Shown here: positions 23,783-33,540 of the stretch, in pieces
Layout: the number at the start of each line of letters is the position of its first letter
Position numbering within the stretch: the stretch's first letter is position 1
From: Limnomonas spitsbergensis
Taxonomy: Eukaryota > Chlorophyta > Chlorophyceae > Chlamydomonadales
Direction: 5' to 3'
Assembly: GCA_037349105.1 (NCBI GenBank)
Contig: JAYJMM010000102.1
Coordinates: forward strand, 2,976,001-3,040,000
Length of the DNA stretch: 64,000 nucleotides
Made by a program: the position numbers and the translations under genes
Notes under the pieces: generated by a model
The model's input: the letters and a program-made list of their open reading frames with translations, nothing else
The model's database searches: none
Told to the model about the DNA's origin: nothing

Positions 23783-24363
23783 GAACGACTCTCTACCTCA
23801 GCCGGCTCCTCGTCCAGCTCATCCTTGAAGAAAAATTGCAGGGCCAGACGCGACAAACCTAAGATGCCCTGTACAAAGTACACTGGGCAGGGTGGGGTGG
23901 ATGGCTGGGTGGGTTGAGGGTTGACATCCATCTCACCAGGGTTAAACCAGGTTCATAAAACTTATACCCTCCTGCAGCAGCACGTACAACATGGGCTGCT
24001 CATCATTGTCATGGCATTGTAGGTAGAGGCCAATCGGCAATCACCAAAAAACAATCGGAGGAAATCATTTAATACTGAACGCCTTAATGATATGTTTCGG
24101 TGGGAATCAGAAGCTCAAGGGGGCACAGCACAGGGGTCACTGTGCGCAGCCCAGCTCACCCATCGCGATTGCCAGCAGCTCGGCGGAAGGCTCAAGGCCG
24201 AAGATCTGCATGGCGCTGAGTGACCTCCAGGAGCCTAGCGCTGCCGCACCCCAGGTGGCCCCATGCGAGGCCGAGCCCCATGCGGGCCCATGCGAGCCCA
24301 TGCGGCCCCCGGTAGGGATCAGCCCCATGTCCTGAGCAGAGTGTGTAGCCAGGATCGGATCCT
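11065..24363 (-). CDS. Folate-biopterin transporter (BT1 family), 12 recognised exons
   Basis: Exons 5'-3': 24363-24160, 23882-23797, 21425-21299, 20557-20412, 19441-19338, 17542-17436, 16834-16695, 15832-15755, 15008-14920, 14489-14357, 13062-12902 and 11350-11065. All phases agree, giving about 553 residues and a stop at 11065. The BT1 (major-facilitator-like) family moves folates or pterins across membranes. Diagnostic blocks follow family order: [34 protein letters not shown] and [123 protein letters not shown] and [15 protein letters not shown]. The 5' end is missing: exon 1 here begins mid-codon after an acceptor, so a start exon lies beyond 24363. The exon-5 donor is GC (cag/gcaagt). 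Plant members include plastid-envelope proteins, but targeting cannot be judged without the start. Coding density over the span is only about 12%. Confidence 0.92.
11590..12880. repeat. Tandem array of ggatcagggttcaa units, BT1 last intron
   Basis: About 1.3 kb of 14-15-bp units, mainly agggttcaaggatc with variants ttcaggg, ttaaagg and ttcaatg. It nearly fills the intron between the last two BT1 exons. The TTCAGGG core is one base from the TTTAGGG telomere motif, so an origin from interstitial telomere-like sequence is possible. The frames are open because the repeat lacks stops; it is not coding. Confidence 0.9.
13029..13800 (-). repeat. Array of repeated acceptor plus exon start (BT1 exon 11)
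   Basis: The true exon starts at 13062 with acceptor CAG then GTTGCCTTCATGCCCATC. Upstream in the intron, the same stretch (acceptor plus about 30 bp encoding [11 protein letters not shown]) recurs with decay near 13137, 13253, 13345, 13455, 13557, 13657 and 13759, spaced about 92-116 bp. On the plus strand each copy appears as gaccaggaccagaatgggcatgaaggcc or a variant. Only the 13062 copy continues into a full exon. Confidence 0.8.
14465..14725 (-). repeat. Repeated exon-10 acceptor region of BT1
   Basis: The junction gcaaggtccaccttggggtt (plus strand; exon 10 starts at 14489) recurs as taacgtccaacttgtggttg near 14588 and gcaaggtcaacc near 14708. The intervening ggattcagggtgcagggtcg block is also duplicated. 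Period is about 115 bp. Confidence 0.65.
15180..16315. repeat. Interspersed TTTAGGG/TTACGGG telomere-like motifs
   Basis: BT1 introns here contain many degenerate agggtttagggt or gggttacgggtgtaagctg motifs, for example three near-tandem TTTAGGG at 15220-15240 and several units between 15835 and 16145. No long perfect telomeric tract is present, so these are interstitial remnants rather than a chromosome end. Confidence 0.6.
16368..16660. repeat. Poly-C and cacacacatacagc low-complexity tract
   Basis: Runs of C up to about 40 bases alternate with cacacacatacagccccc units, within the BT1 intron just downstream (minus strand) of the exon ending at 16695. The proline/histidine-rich open frames in this interval are artefacts of the repeat. 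Confidence 0.9.
16838..16935 (-). repeat. Duplicated acceptor tract before BT1 exon 7
   Basis: Two copies of about 48 bp, aggcacacgtaaatgtacatg and aggcacatgtaaatgtacagg each followed by ggggcaggg, lie immediately upstream (minus strand) of the acceptor at 16835. The functional acceptor is the copy closest to the exon. Confidence 0.6.
17030..17435. repeat. CAA/CAG trinucleotide array with repeated donor
   Basis: A degenerate (caacag)n tract fills the intron after the BT1 exon ending at 17436. The donor context, plus strand agctcacc (minus GGTGAGCT), occurs at the true site (17431-17436) and again near 17219-17225. This suggests the repeat spread together with the donor. Confidence 0.75.
17700..18740. 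other. BT1 intron 5, unique portion
   Basis: Between the exon at 17542 and the 23-bp array at 18750 there is about 1 kb without recognisable coding or repeat content, apart from a local duplication of aggataagccctatcctc-type sequence near 17730-17800. I see nothing else in it. Confidence 0.3.
18750..19337 (-). repeat. 23-bp array carrying the GC donor of BT1 exon 5
   Basis: About 25 units of ggcaagtggcggggccagg plus a/ttgg (minus strand) abut the exon that ends at 19338. The true junction reads ccag/gcaagtggcgggg, and every unit repeats gcaagtggcggggccagg. The array is therefore built from the non-canonical GC 5' splice site. All three frames on both strands stay open through it (Pro/Ala/Thr or Gly/Gln/Ala peptides), which is a repeat artefact. 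Confidence 0.85.
19338..20100 (-). repeat. Tandem duplication of BT1 exon 5 and its acceptor region
   Basis: A 291-bp unit containing most of exon 5 (19354-19644) is repeated at 19645 to about 19927 with very few differences. The acceptor-proximal core cctcaggccag(c/t)tgtgg recurs about eight times at roughly 60-115-bp spacing up to 20060. Only the copy ending at 19338 has the donor and frame needed to join exon 6; the second copy diverges right after SGSLV. Confidence 0.85.
20518..21150 (-). repeat. Array of repeated acceptor plus exon 4 start (BT1)
   Basis: Exon 4 starts at 20557 (ttggtcag/gcgcttcctcctggg, encoding [11 protein letters not shown]). Copies of the acceptor plus about 45 bp of exon recur near 20643, 20738, 20832, 20928 and 21022, with a diverged one near 21130. 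Period is about 94 bp. The copies still encode [16 protein letters not shown] peptides, so they arose from the exon itself. Confidence 0.85.
21429..21990 (-). repeat. 56-bp array flush with BT1 exon 3 acceptor
   Basis: Ten copies of cagcctgttcagcaggacgc followed by tttgtcttttcctctcagataagcagg and a G-run (plus strand). They end at the poly-pyrimidine tract and CAG of the exon-3 acceptor (exon starts 21425). On the minus strand each unit carries a C-run of 7-12 bases resembling that tract. Confidence 0.9.
22095..23796 (-). repeat. Array of exon-2 end plus donor with CAG/CAA spacers (BT1)
   Basis: Exon 2 ends gaggagccggctgag/gtagagag at 23797. The remaining intron repeats ggagccggctgag/gtggggag (plus strand ctccccacctcagccggctcc) some 30 or more times, separated by (cag)n or (caa)n runs of 12-45 bp. 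Each unit keeps the last codons of exon 2 and a GT donor. Long Gln/Asn/Ser-rich frames on the plus strand are artefacts of this array. Confidence 0.85.
23426..23605 (+). repeat. Dispersed repeat family B copy inside BT1 intron
   Basis: Starts ctcagctacatctcagctacc, continues ccggccgtaggcaggtccag and gtttggtcccaatggggtct, and ends gtaaccgaaaaaatagacactgg, matching the 5426 and 38484 copies. It interrupts the donor array, so it inserted after at least part of the array had formed. Confidence 0.6.
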
Positions 24364-24399
24364 CTGCAGACAAGGAGCCTCTGTCAGAGGTGCTACCTA

Positions 24400-24402
<3 letters not shown>

Positions 24403-24440
<38 letters not shown>
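24403..24440 (+). repeat. (CTG)n microsatellite
   Basis: About 13 uninterrupted ctg units, immediately upstream (minus strand) of the first recognised BT1 exon. On the minus strand an ATG near 24476 opens a frame running into poly-Ala, but its phase does not join the exon at 24363, so I do not use it as the start exon. Confidence 0.85.
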
Positions 24441-24441
<1 letters not shown>

Positions 24442-26228
24442 TTGGGAGATCTTGGGGCGGTAGCTGCTCGTTTCATGGATCCGAGCTGAGTCTCGTGTTA
24501 GTTGGCAGCAGGGCCGCTGTCTTCGCCATGAGGGAGGTCGAGATCACAAGAATCCGCTCGCAGCTTTGCTTGAAAGCGTTGACGATATGATCAGATCAGG
24601 TGTTCGATGTCGTGGCTGATGACCCAATGTGTGCTCCAGGTACAATCCTCGTGATGCGATTTATTCTCCGCGTTTTAGAACAAGACCAGTGACCCAGAAA
24701 TTTATTGCAGAGGATGTGTCCGTTCAGTCAGTCGGGTTATGACTCATAACTGTTATTCAAATCGGGGCAGCTCCCCGGTGGCAGCTCCCTCCTCTCCCTG
24801 CTGGGGAGAATCGCTAGCAAGGAACTTCGAAAGTGTCGTGTCAACTCAGTTCCTTGCAAAACCGCACCCAACAAATTGAGGGTTTGAAGAGTTACCCAGC
24901 TCGGGCCCGACACTGCAGCAGGAATGCATGAGTTATCTATCTTCTCCGCTTTTCTTGGACCTCAAACGGTTTTTCGGGGGTGGGGCGGGTGGGCTGGGGG
25001 AGGTTTTCATCAAACACATGGTAAACCGCAAAACTAGTATACCGTAGGACACCGATAGCGACAATCTTCAACAACCAGTGCAAGACAGCAAAAGCAGTGT
25101 CCCTGCTGTCAGGCAACGACAAGGGCACGCATGGAAAAACAATTTATTATCCATTTCCATGTAAAGAACCCCTGCAGCAGCAGGTAAAGAACACATGCAG
25201 TGTGCAATAGGATAGGGTGGGCTCGTCCGTAGATGTTTATTATCATGTAAGAGATCCCTATCTCCGAAACCCTTCACTATATTGATGTTAAAAATACCTC
25301 ATGCGGTGAGTGGGTTTTATGTCATGCCGCCTACCAGAGGTCAAGTCTGCTGGGTCCTGGGGCAGGCCCACATCCACGTGCTACTAGAATGGTGGTGCCA
25401 GATCCTGGGGCAGGCCCACGTCAACGTGCTACTAGGATGGTGGTGCCAGATCCTGGTGCAGGCCCACGTCAACGTGCTACTAGGATGGTGGTGCCAGATC
25501 CTGGGGCAGGCCCACGTCAACGTGTTATTAGGATGGTGGTGCCAGGTACCGCTGTGTTATAATATGTAATAAGGTGCTCACCATCCCACCTGGATTCCTG
25601 CACATTAATTCATACCTTACCTCCATTGGCTCCTTCCGGAAAATCTGATGTGCTGTACTTTTTGTTATTAACCAGCTTGCCCCACATTGTTCACAAAACC
25701 TTCGAACCAAATTGACTCTGCGCAGTAATAATTACTTTGGCCTGCACGGATTGTGATTTGCGCTTATACAAATCCAAAAATCGCCGCTGAGCAACGAGGC
25801 GAGGGGCCAAAGCAATCTTTTTGTGGGTGCACGCCGAGGGGAGACAAAACAAAAAATCGACCCTACGACCCAAAGTTGTAAAGCTTAACGAGAGCTTTTC
25901 ATAGCTGGTCTTAAAAAAAAATTGGCCCAGGGGGGGTGGGGGATATGGGGGGACGAGTTGGAGGGTGTGTGTGGGTGGTCTCCCAAAAATCCAATGTTTG
26001 GAAAACTTGGCATTTTTATGGAGGACTGCAGAGGCTGGCAGCGGCACCTCTGTGTTCTTCATGCCAACCTGAGTCCATTCACATCCTAAATGGCTTGAAT
26101 TACCACATGACCCCCTGGCACCCCATACTGAGGGTCGGGCTCCATTGGGCACAGCCCGAAACCAGCTGAGCCAGCTTTAGAAAGAGCTGTATTACACACA
26201 GCACATGGTAGTGTTGGTCTGGTGGATC
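24441..26228. other. Intergenic with two repeats
   Basis: No gene recognised. Positions 25344-25545 hold four 51-bp units (tcctggggcaggcccacgtc, then aacgtgctactaggatggtg), which read as a 17-residue peptide repeat on the plus strand because 51 is a multiple of three. Positions 25873-25927 (gcttaacgagagcttttcat, then agctggtcttaaaa and ttggccca) match 49253-49308, a separate dispersed repeat. The 5' end of BT1 should lie somewhere in the left part. Confidence 0.4.
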
Positions 26229-27072
26229 ATGAATAAACAGACCATTTGTGATCGTTGTGGCAAGGTCCTTAAGTCCGCTGACCCTGTAAACGCCACCAGA
26301 ATGGAAGGGAGTGCATGGCAGCTTCCGCAATACAACGCGATTTTAAGCGGCAGAGAACGCTCGGTTTTGCTCCCGTTCCACCCCTACTTTAGCTACTCCT
26401 GCTGCTGCCCCAGCTGAGCCAAAACCTGCGAGCCCGCCAGCCTCTCCATCTCCTTCTCCATCTCCGGCTGAGAATGAGGCTGCAACGGTGTCGCCTCCCT
26501 CGCCAGATGTTGCTCCATATCATCTGTGCTTGCACGTCGCACGCCATATCTTGTTGGGCCAATGTGGCGCAGCCTGCAGCTTGGAGCCTAATGCTGATGA
26601 AGCATGTGGCTTCTGTGGTGCTAAGTGTGGAGACTGGGACTCTGGCATGTGCAGGTCAGAGCTGGGAAAGGGCTCTAACAGCAGTATCGTGTAAGTCAGC
26701 TCCGCATGCCCTCTGCACCACAAGATGTCATACGGCTCAGCACACAAGGTGTCAGCCGCCAATCCTTGCACCAACAGGCCAGTGCCATGACATGTCTGCA
26801 GGAGCAAGGATCCGCCCGCGCCCGTCCCCCACCGGTGGGTCTGGAGCTATCACTACCTTGATCACATGCTGACAGCCCATCCCGATCAGCAGCTGGCGGA
26901 GGCAAATGTGGCAAGCTACGCGGTGACGGTGGAGGAATTGGAGGGAGTTGTGGGCAAAGAGGTCCCGCTGAGGGATGGGAAGAAGGCAGTGAGGGCGGTC
27001 TTGGCCAAGATGAAGGCTGATGCCAGCGCATTTCACCGCCATCTAGGCCATCTGCCGTCTGGAAACATTTGA
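26229..27072 (+). CDS. Tentative Cys-rich (zinc-binding-like) protein, fragmentary
   Basis: I do not recognise the family. An ATG at 26229 opens a frame with a CDRCGK motif (TICDRCGKVLKSADPV). The reading frame then shifts near 26350 and continues through a Pro/Ser linker to HLCLHVARHILLGQCGAACS and CGFCGAKCGDWDSGMC. A consensus donor cgt/gtaagt at 26690 and acceptor ctgcag at 26802 would join in frame to SKDPPAPVPHRWVW, then HYLDHMLTAHPD and a stop at 27070. Paired CxxC and a late H-x5-H suggest metal binding, and zinc-finger ORFs of this look occur in DNA transposons as well as in host proteins. The unexplained frame change near 26350 means either a missed intron or a decayed copy. Confidence 0.3.
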
Positions 27073-27880
27073 TCGCTAGCGAGCAGTAGTCGGTACTCGG
27101 TAGTCAATAGCCCGGCTGAGCTCATTACCCATGTACCCATTAGCTCATGTACCCATGAGCTCATTACCCATGTTGGCATAAATTTGTGATCGCCAGCGAG
27201 CATTAGTCAGTACTCAATAGCCTGGCTGAGCCCAGTACCAAAATTGACTGTTAGCATGAATTGTGATCACCTCACGAATTTAAATATACCAGGAGAAGCG
27301 CCTTGACGAGCTGATGAAAAAACACCCCTTACTGACATGCCCTGTAATTTTGAATGTTGACTGAGAAGTTTGCGCGGAGAACATTTAAATCACATGAAAT
27401 TGCCCTGCGCGGAGGCTATCCGGTTCTACGGTAGTGGAGGAGTAGGGGAGTGTGCATACATAAACTCATCACTGCTATGGGACTGAAACGAGTAAGCCCT
27501 CTTGCAAAGTCCTTAATAGTCACGCATCGGACGCATGCACATCGCCCGATGAATATGAAAGAAAGAAAGAAAACGCCTGAGCGTGGCTTGAGAAATACGG
27601 GATTTTAAATGCCGTACACCGAATATCGATGACTTGTTCGTCCAAATCCATGCGCGTGGTCGTACGTCTGCTCCAGAAACAGGCACATGAATATGCCCCC
27701 ATATGCACATGAGGTGGGAAAGCAAAGCACGTTAAACCATGGATGGTGTACAACTGTACATGTACAGTCCCTGGAACAGTACGTCCTCAGGGCTTGCCTC
27801 ACACATCCTCTAACCGTGCATTTCCTGAAGAGCATCGCCACCTTAATTTGAACAATTGCCATATATTTATGATCTATAGT
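27073..27880. other. Intergenic, HSP70-like gene upstream region
   Basis: No gene recognised. A duplicated segment, gatcgctagcgagcagtagtc and gatcgccagcgagcattagtc, occurs at 27071 and 27188 with ctcatgtacccatgagctc repeats between. A heat-shock element is not obvious by eye. Confidence 0.3.
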
Positions 27881-30800
27881 ATGGAGACTAAAACATCCCA
27901 GGTGTCTGTCAGCTTCGATCTCGGGAACATGAACTCCGTGGTCATGGTGAAGGAGGGACTCAAGGAACCCCTGTGTATGGGCCCCAACGAGAAAGAGGGG
28001 CCGTTTGAGACAGCTCTATACGTCGACTGTACTGGCAGGTAATTCTCGATGCATGAACGGCCTCGGGGAGCTCAGGTTCTTGGGGCTATTATTGTGGTTG
28101 CATAGCTAGGCAGCTAGGCCTGATATGCCTATCCTGTATGTAGGGAACGGTCACAGTGCATATATGCCGCGTATCTTTTATATACGATGAGAAAAGACTG
28201 TGCTATGCACAGCATGCTGCAAGCCAACTCCGACCTGCTGTAAACCATACACTCGTAACCCGGATGCGGACGTAGACCTGTAAGCGTTCTGCGTCTGCTG
28301 CGGCGCGTCTGAATGGGGAGCGAAGATGTGCTGAGACAGCTGCCAGGAACGGCTTTGCCTTTCTGGTTTTCACGCCTTCGCCTCGCCTCGGTAGCCCGAA
28401 CACCACCCTGAACTGAACCTAATTGATGACACAGCGCGCTTGGTCGTCATCGACATCCGATACACATGCGCAGCAGCATGCTTCTGGAATGCGTCGAGTG
28501 GCTGGATGGTGCCGTGCTTGAGAGTCAATCCGACGTCTATTTGAGCCCTGCATCCGCAAATCTTCCAAGTCCTTTGCCATGCAATTTGTATTTTGGCAGG
28601 GTGGTAGCTTCCTTGTTTGGGCCATGCACTCTCTGCACCCTGTTCAACCACTGTCCCACTCTACCCGTCCAGGCAAGTGCAGGCTGCAGTATTGCGAAGT
28701 GCAGGAGCTGGCCGCCCTTCAAGAATCAACTGGATTCTCAATTTTGATGTTGGATGAGTCCTCACCCTGCCCCAACCCTGCCCTGGCTCACGCAGGCAGC
28801 AGGGCATTCTCCTTCTTGCCCCTACAGCCCCTTTGCCCCCACCCTGCTCTCGCACAACCCAAAGCCCCCACCCTGCCCTCCCACGACAGGGAATTCTCCG
28901 GCAGTCAGGACGAGGAGCACATGTCATGTTTCAAGCCTCTCTTCAACCTGAAGCGGCCAGAGGAAGCCAGCGAGGATGTGCGCCAGTACCTCAGGTTTAA
29001 CAAATATGAGCTGGAGATGCACAAAGGCCGTCTTGTGATGAAGCTGGTTACAAAAGGAATCCGAGTGTACCCGGATGAAGCCATGCGTGCGTTCCTCGTC
29101 TTCCTCAAGAAGCAGGTAAATATGATGCCGGTTACGCCCCCGCGCGCGCAACCATGGGTGTGCGGATGGAGGTTTGAAGTCAGTGTTCATGTGGGGTGCC
29201 TCGGACCCCCAGCACCAGTCCTCGGCAAGGACCACACTGCCCTTGGCTGGCCACTGGTCGGTCTGCTGTCCACCTAGGGGATCATGGGGACCGAGCCATG
29301 CCCGGCCCAGGGGCTAGGTACTGCCAGTGGCCTAAGTAGCGGGCCTGCACCAGGCACCCCCGCCGCAAGCCACGATATAGCTATTTTTGTTGGCTGAAGC
29401 ACCCTAGGATGGGTACTTTTGTGGTCTTTGGGTTGTGGGACAGAAGGTCTCTTTGTGGGTTAGTTGAGCTGATAAAGCATTCGATAGGATAGTGGCACAT
29501 GCCAGGGGGTACATGCTGTCTTGCGCCTTGTTGCACAATTGAAGTACTACAACATGCGATATTGCTTAGGAGGACTTGGAGGCTGCGGGCATCGGAAACG
29601 CATTGTGGCAGAGCAGAGCAGGGGCGACATGGAAAGGCTTGCGCAGTGATGCAATGCCAATGATGCAGCCTTTTTCCAGACTTAGAATTCCAAACCATCC
29701 CCAAATTCAGGTGCTGGACTACAATTCAGATCTGCTGAAGAATCCCAATGTCAAGCTGTGCATCACGGCCAGCATGCCTGTCGTGGCTACCGTTGACGCC
29801 ATCAAAGAATTCAAGGCGCTGATTCAGGACATTTGGTCCACCTATGAGGGTGTGAAAAGCATGGCCGAGATCAACGTTACGATCATCTACGAGCCTTTTG
29901 CTGCAGTTTTGCACATGCTTCACGAGCCAAACGCTCCGGTCGTCAACCTGGGCCAGACGATCTTGTTCCAGCTGTTCGACGTTGGCCACATCACGGCTCA
30001 CCTCATTCTTGTCGCGGTAAGTCATCTTTACCCTTGAAGCTATACTTGTGTTACTCTTAGCGAGGAGTCTAGGGGTTGTGGTTTAGCCAGGGCTTGTGGT
30101 TTACCCTGAGCCCTAACCGGGTTGACATGTCTCATAGCTTGCCATAATGCCATGACAGGCCCCTCACTCGACTCCTGGTCACAAAACGTGCAGTGATTCT
30201 CAAATGCTACCCTCCGCTGCCACCCTGTTTGATTGGACCATGGGCCTCAACCCTTGATTCAGAAAGCGTTCTATGCCCCGAAACAGCTATTTTGTAACTG
30301 TGTGACAATCCTTCTAGAGGAGACCCAGAAACCCCTGAAACTGCAGCGGATCACTCACAGGGAATCTTGTACCATTGCAGGACCATTGACATGTGTTGAT
30401 AGCGGTTAGCTTGTAGACCTCTGGCCTCAGATGTCCACGTGCTTGCCCTATGTCAAACGCATGTTGCTCATCACAGCTTCAAAGTCCAAAATCCTGAACC
30501 CTGAAGTCAAGGCCTGTCCGTTTACTCCAACCCAGGTGACAATGACGGGAGATGGCCTCATCTTTCGAGTTGTCATGAACGAAGGAGCAACGGCAGGCTC
30601 CTTCCAGCAGACTCTGGCAGTCAGGCGCGGCCTGGCCAAGCACCTGGAAATCAAACAAGGCGCCTTATATGCAGACGGCAGCCCAGTGCCGCAGGATGTG
30701 ATAGATCTAGTGAGTGGGACCTGTTTGTTTTCTTCAGTGGCTTGAGGGGCGTAATTTATTTATTTCCTTCAGCATTATCAAACTGTGCGCTGTACTACCG

Positions 30801-33400
30801 TTGACCTGAAGCCCCTGCCGTCCCCGTGCTGCGCTGCAGTCAAAGACCCTCTTGGACAACGTGCCCATGGACGAGTTCGACCGCATCAAGGAGTGGAATG
30901 GTGCCTATATCAAAGGCTCCACCACCGGCGAGCCGGGGTCCCTCCTCAATGCACATGGCGCCCCGAGGTTCAAAGATATCCTCAGAACCCGGATGGAATT
31001 GGGGCGCCAGCTCCAGCAGGCAACGCAGCCGCACCTGTCTGTCGCGGCCCTCAAGGCCCTGATCGAGCCTGGCAACAAGCCACTGAAGGACACCCTGGCG
31101 CGGCACAACGCTGCGCGCTGCACTATCCTCCAGCGTTATAGCAGCAACGCAGCAGCAGTGGTGACCTGCCCGGTTGGAGGCGGTACGTTCTGCTACGGCG
31201 TCTCGGCGCTGATTCAGAGAGCCCTGCAGCAGGGGCTTCCGGAGACAGTGGTGCGGTTGCAGATGAGGCCCGCCAAGATTCTCCAGGTGGGTGGACCGTT
31301 TGGACATGGAGGGCGACTTTCAGACCCTCCCCTGGGTGGAAGTTGGGGTTTAGGTTATGGGAGCCAGGGTGGAAGTGGTGGGGGGCAGGGTTTGGGTGGT
31401 AGGCGGCGGAACCCGTTGGCCGACTCGATACTGTCTTCCACATAGAATGCACGTTTTGTCATGGGAAAGCGACTATGCCTTGATAGAAACGAGCCCGGAT
31501 GCCTGAACAAAGCCCGTCAGCTAGATGGGGGCATCCGTTGTCTATCTACTTCAGGCCTGGATGCCGATGCCTCCTGGTCGTTCATCCTCGTCGTAACTCG
31601 AACGTTTGACCTGTGTATCTTTGACCTGTATATGAAGCAGGAGATTGATACTGACCTTTCCCTGGTCTTTCTGAGTTCATCACAACCTCGGTGCCACCCC
31701 ATCACACAAATTGTTAACTGGAGGTTGTGATCTCTGCATGTCAGAATGCTTAGTCCTGTTGGGCTGTTCCTTGTCTGAGCCTTATACATAGTTCAGGTAG
31801 CCACGGATCTCTTGAAGTCGAACCACCGACCTCTTGAATTCAAAGCACGGCTTTTGCGTTTAATCCATGGCCCTCTTGAAGTCAAACACGGACTCCTTGA
31901 ATTCAAACCTCGACCCACTTGAATTCAAGCCACGGCCCGCTTAAATTCAAATGTGGCCCTCTTGAATTCAAACCACGGCCCTCCTGATATCAAACCACAG
32001 CCCTCTTGAATTCAAACCACGGCCCTCTTGAATTCAAACCATGGCCCTCTTGAATTAAAACCACAGCCCTCTTGAATGAACATCACAGCCCTCTTTTGAG
32101 TTGAAGCTACAGCCCTCTTGAATTAAAACACCGCCCTGTTGAAATAAAACCACGGCCCTCTTGAACTCAAACCACGGCCCCTTGAATTAAAACCATGACC
32201 CTCTAGAATTCTGACCATGGTCCTCTTGAATTCTAATCACAGCCCTCTTGAATTCAAACTACGGCCCTTTTGAATCCAAACCCACAGGTGGCCGGAGGAT
32301 GCCTCACCTTCGGCATGCTGCAGGCCAGGGCACACGACCCTCGGATGGACAGCAAAGCTTTTTACCAGCTCGGCGTGACGTATGTGAAAGAGGAGGAGGT
32401 GGAGAATAACGCTGGCGGGCAGCAGGCGATAGAGAGAGTGCACCTCCTGATGCCAGAGATGGGCTTGCAGCTGCCATACACAATACAATCAGACAAGGTA
32501 CTGGTCACGCACCGCGTGCGTGACTTTGTTAAAGGGGAGGCTGACGAGCTTGCATGCTCGCTCGGTCACAAGTATTGCATGGCGTTGCGCTTTGTCGAGA
32601 GCATCGTGCCGATGACCGAGGGCATGCTGGTCAGCGCTGTGCAGCCGCCGCCGGTGTTCTACGAGTGTCTCGTATCGGTCATGCAGAAAGTTGATGGTAA
32701 GACGTTCAAACTAACGGGCGTCGTCACGGAGAACGGCCCGAGCTTCAACTCCCGAGTCGCGCAGCAGAAGAAGCAGGGTGTGGCAATCTGTAGGCAGCCC
32801 GGGATGAGGCTGAGTGAGGGTCTGACGCCGACGAATGTTCCCGCTAGTCCGCCAGCCGTCGAGCCCCAAGAGGCGTTGTCACCGATCCCGTCCGCTGCTG
32901 CGGGGATGGCCGCAGCGGCATCCGGGGAGGAGCTGGCCAGGAGCTCACCTGCGACCCGGCAGCAGCAGCAGGGTGTTGTCAGCCGCAGCCGTTCTGCTGC
33001 TGCCCCTGATGTTGCGGCTGCTGTTGGGAAGCGCCGAGCCGAGCAGAGTCTTGTTGAGCAGGGCCGAGGGGCGGCAGCCCGACAGGATCTTGAGCAAGGA
33101 GAGGGGGACGTTGCTGGAGGCTCCTCGGCGCGACAGGTGAGGAGGACAGAGCAGCGCCCTGTGACCGGCAACCAGGCTGACCCCAAAGGTGTTTTTGTGA
33201 GGCTAGCGGACTTCACTCGCACCCAGCAGGTGCAGGTGCAGGCGGGTACCATCCATATCAACGATTTTGCGGCGGCGGCGGGTGTGGCGGCGGCGGTCCC
33301 TGCTGCTGTTCTCATTGGCAGCCAGCAAAACCAGTCCGACCAGACGGCAGTGCGTCGGGTCAGGCCAAGGAAGGCACCATCGCCAAAACGAAACTGTTGA
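27881..33400 (+). CDS. Highly diverged HSP70/HSP110-like protein, 6 exons
   Basis: Exons 27881-28038, 28890-29115, 29711-30016, 30536-30709, 30840-31286 and 32288-33400 join in frame (phases 2,0,0,0,0) to about 807 residues ending in TGA. ATG 27881 is preferred; an in-frame ATG lies at 27869. The order fits an HSP70-type actin-fold ATPase: phosphate-1-like FDLGNMNSVV (12-21), an FNLKR-type block in exon 2, TIIYEPFAAVLHM then FQLFDVGHITAH (phosphate-2 with DVGH at 218-221, closer to the HSP110 DMGH than to HSP70 DLGGG), and VAGGCLTFGMLQARA at 438, corresponding to the adenosine-site VARGCALQ motif. A substrate-domain-like region follows, then a low-complexity Ala/Gln/Arg tail from about 620. 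Several nucleotide-contact residues differ, so ATPase activity is doubtful. It may be a nucleotide-exchange-type or unusual cochaperone; the role is inferred only from the fold. Confidence 0.6.
28740..28925 (+). repeat. Duplicated acceptor of HSP70-like exon 2
   Basis: The real acceptor, ccctgccctcccacgacag then ggaattctccggcag (exon from 28890), is preceded by ccctgccctggctcacgcag then gcagcagggcattctcc at about 28775-28812. Shared flanking sequence before and after AG marks a local duplication of the 3' splice junction. Confidence 0.5.
31800..32287 (+). repeat. 22-bp array flush with HSP70-like exon 6 acceptor
   Basis: About 20 degenerate copies of gccctcttgaattcaaaccac plus g run up to the acceptor, which reads gcccttttgaatccaaacccacag before exon 6 at 32288. 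The final unit supplies the acceptor sequence itself. Confidence 0.85.
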
Positions 33401-33540
33401 ATCGACCATGCGGTTGCCCACGATCCCAGCCTTTGGAGCAACTAATGGAGGTTCCAGTGACGGTCCATGCACCCAATGAGCTGCTGAAAGCTTAAAACCG
33501 GAAATCTGAACCCCAATGGGCCTTTTTGTGGAGAGCCTTT

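Noticed and set aside
22003..23862. Gln/Asn/Ser-rich open frames of up to 277 residues on the plus strand
   Set aside because: They come from CAG/CAA spacers and donor copies in a BT1 intron; no independent gene signal.
23968..23992. Possible short BT1 start exon (MLYVLLQEG) with a gtataag donor that would join the exon at 23882 in frame
   Set aside because: The exon ending at 24160 also joins in frame and carries the family sequence that precedes VYFVQGILG ([14 protein letters not shown]). The short exon matches nothing in the family and has an in-frame stop just upstream.
25282..25569. Protein with four 17-residue repeats
   Set aside because: Explained by four 51-bp tandem DNA units; no start context or homologue, and flanks are non-coding.
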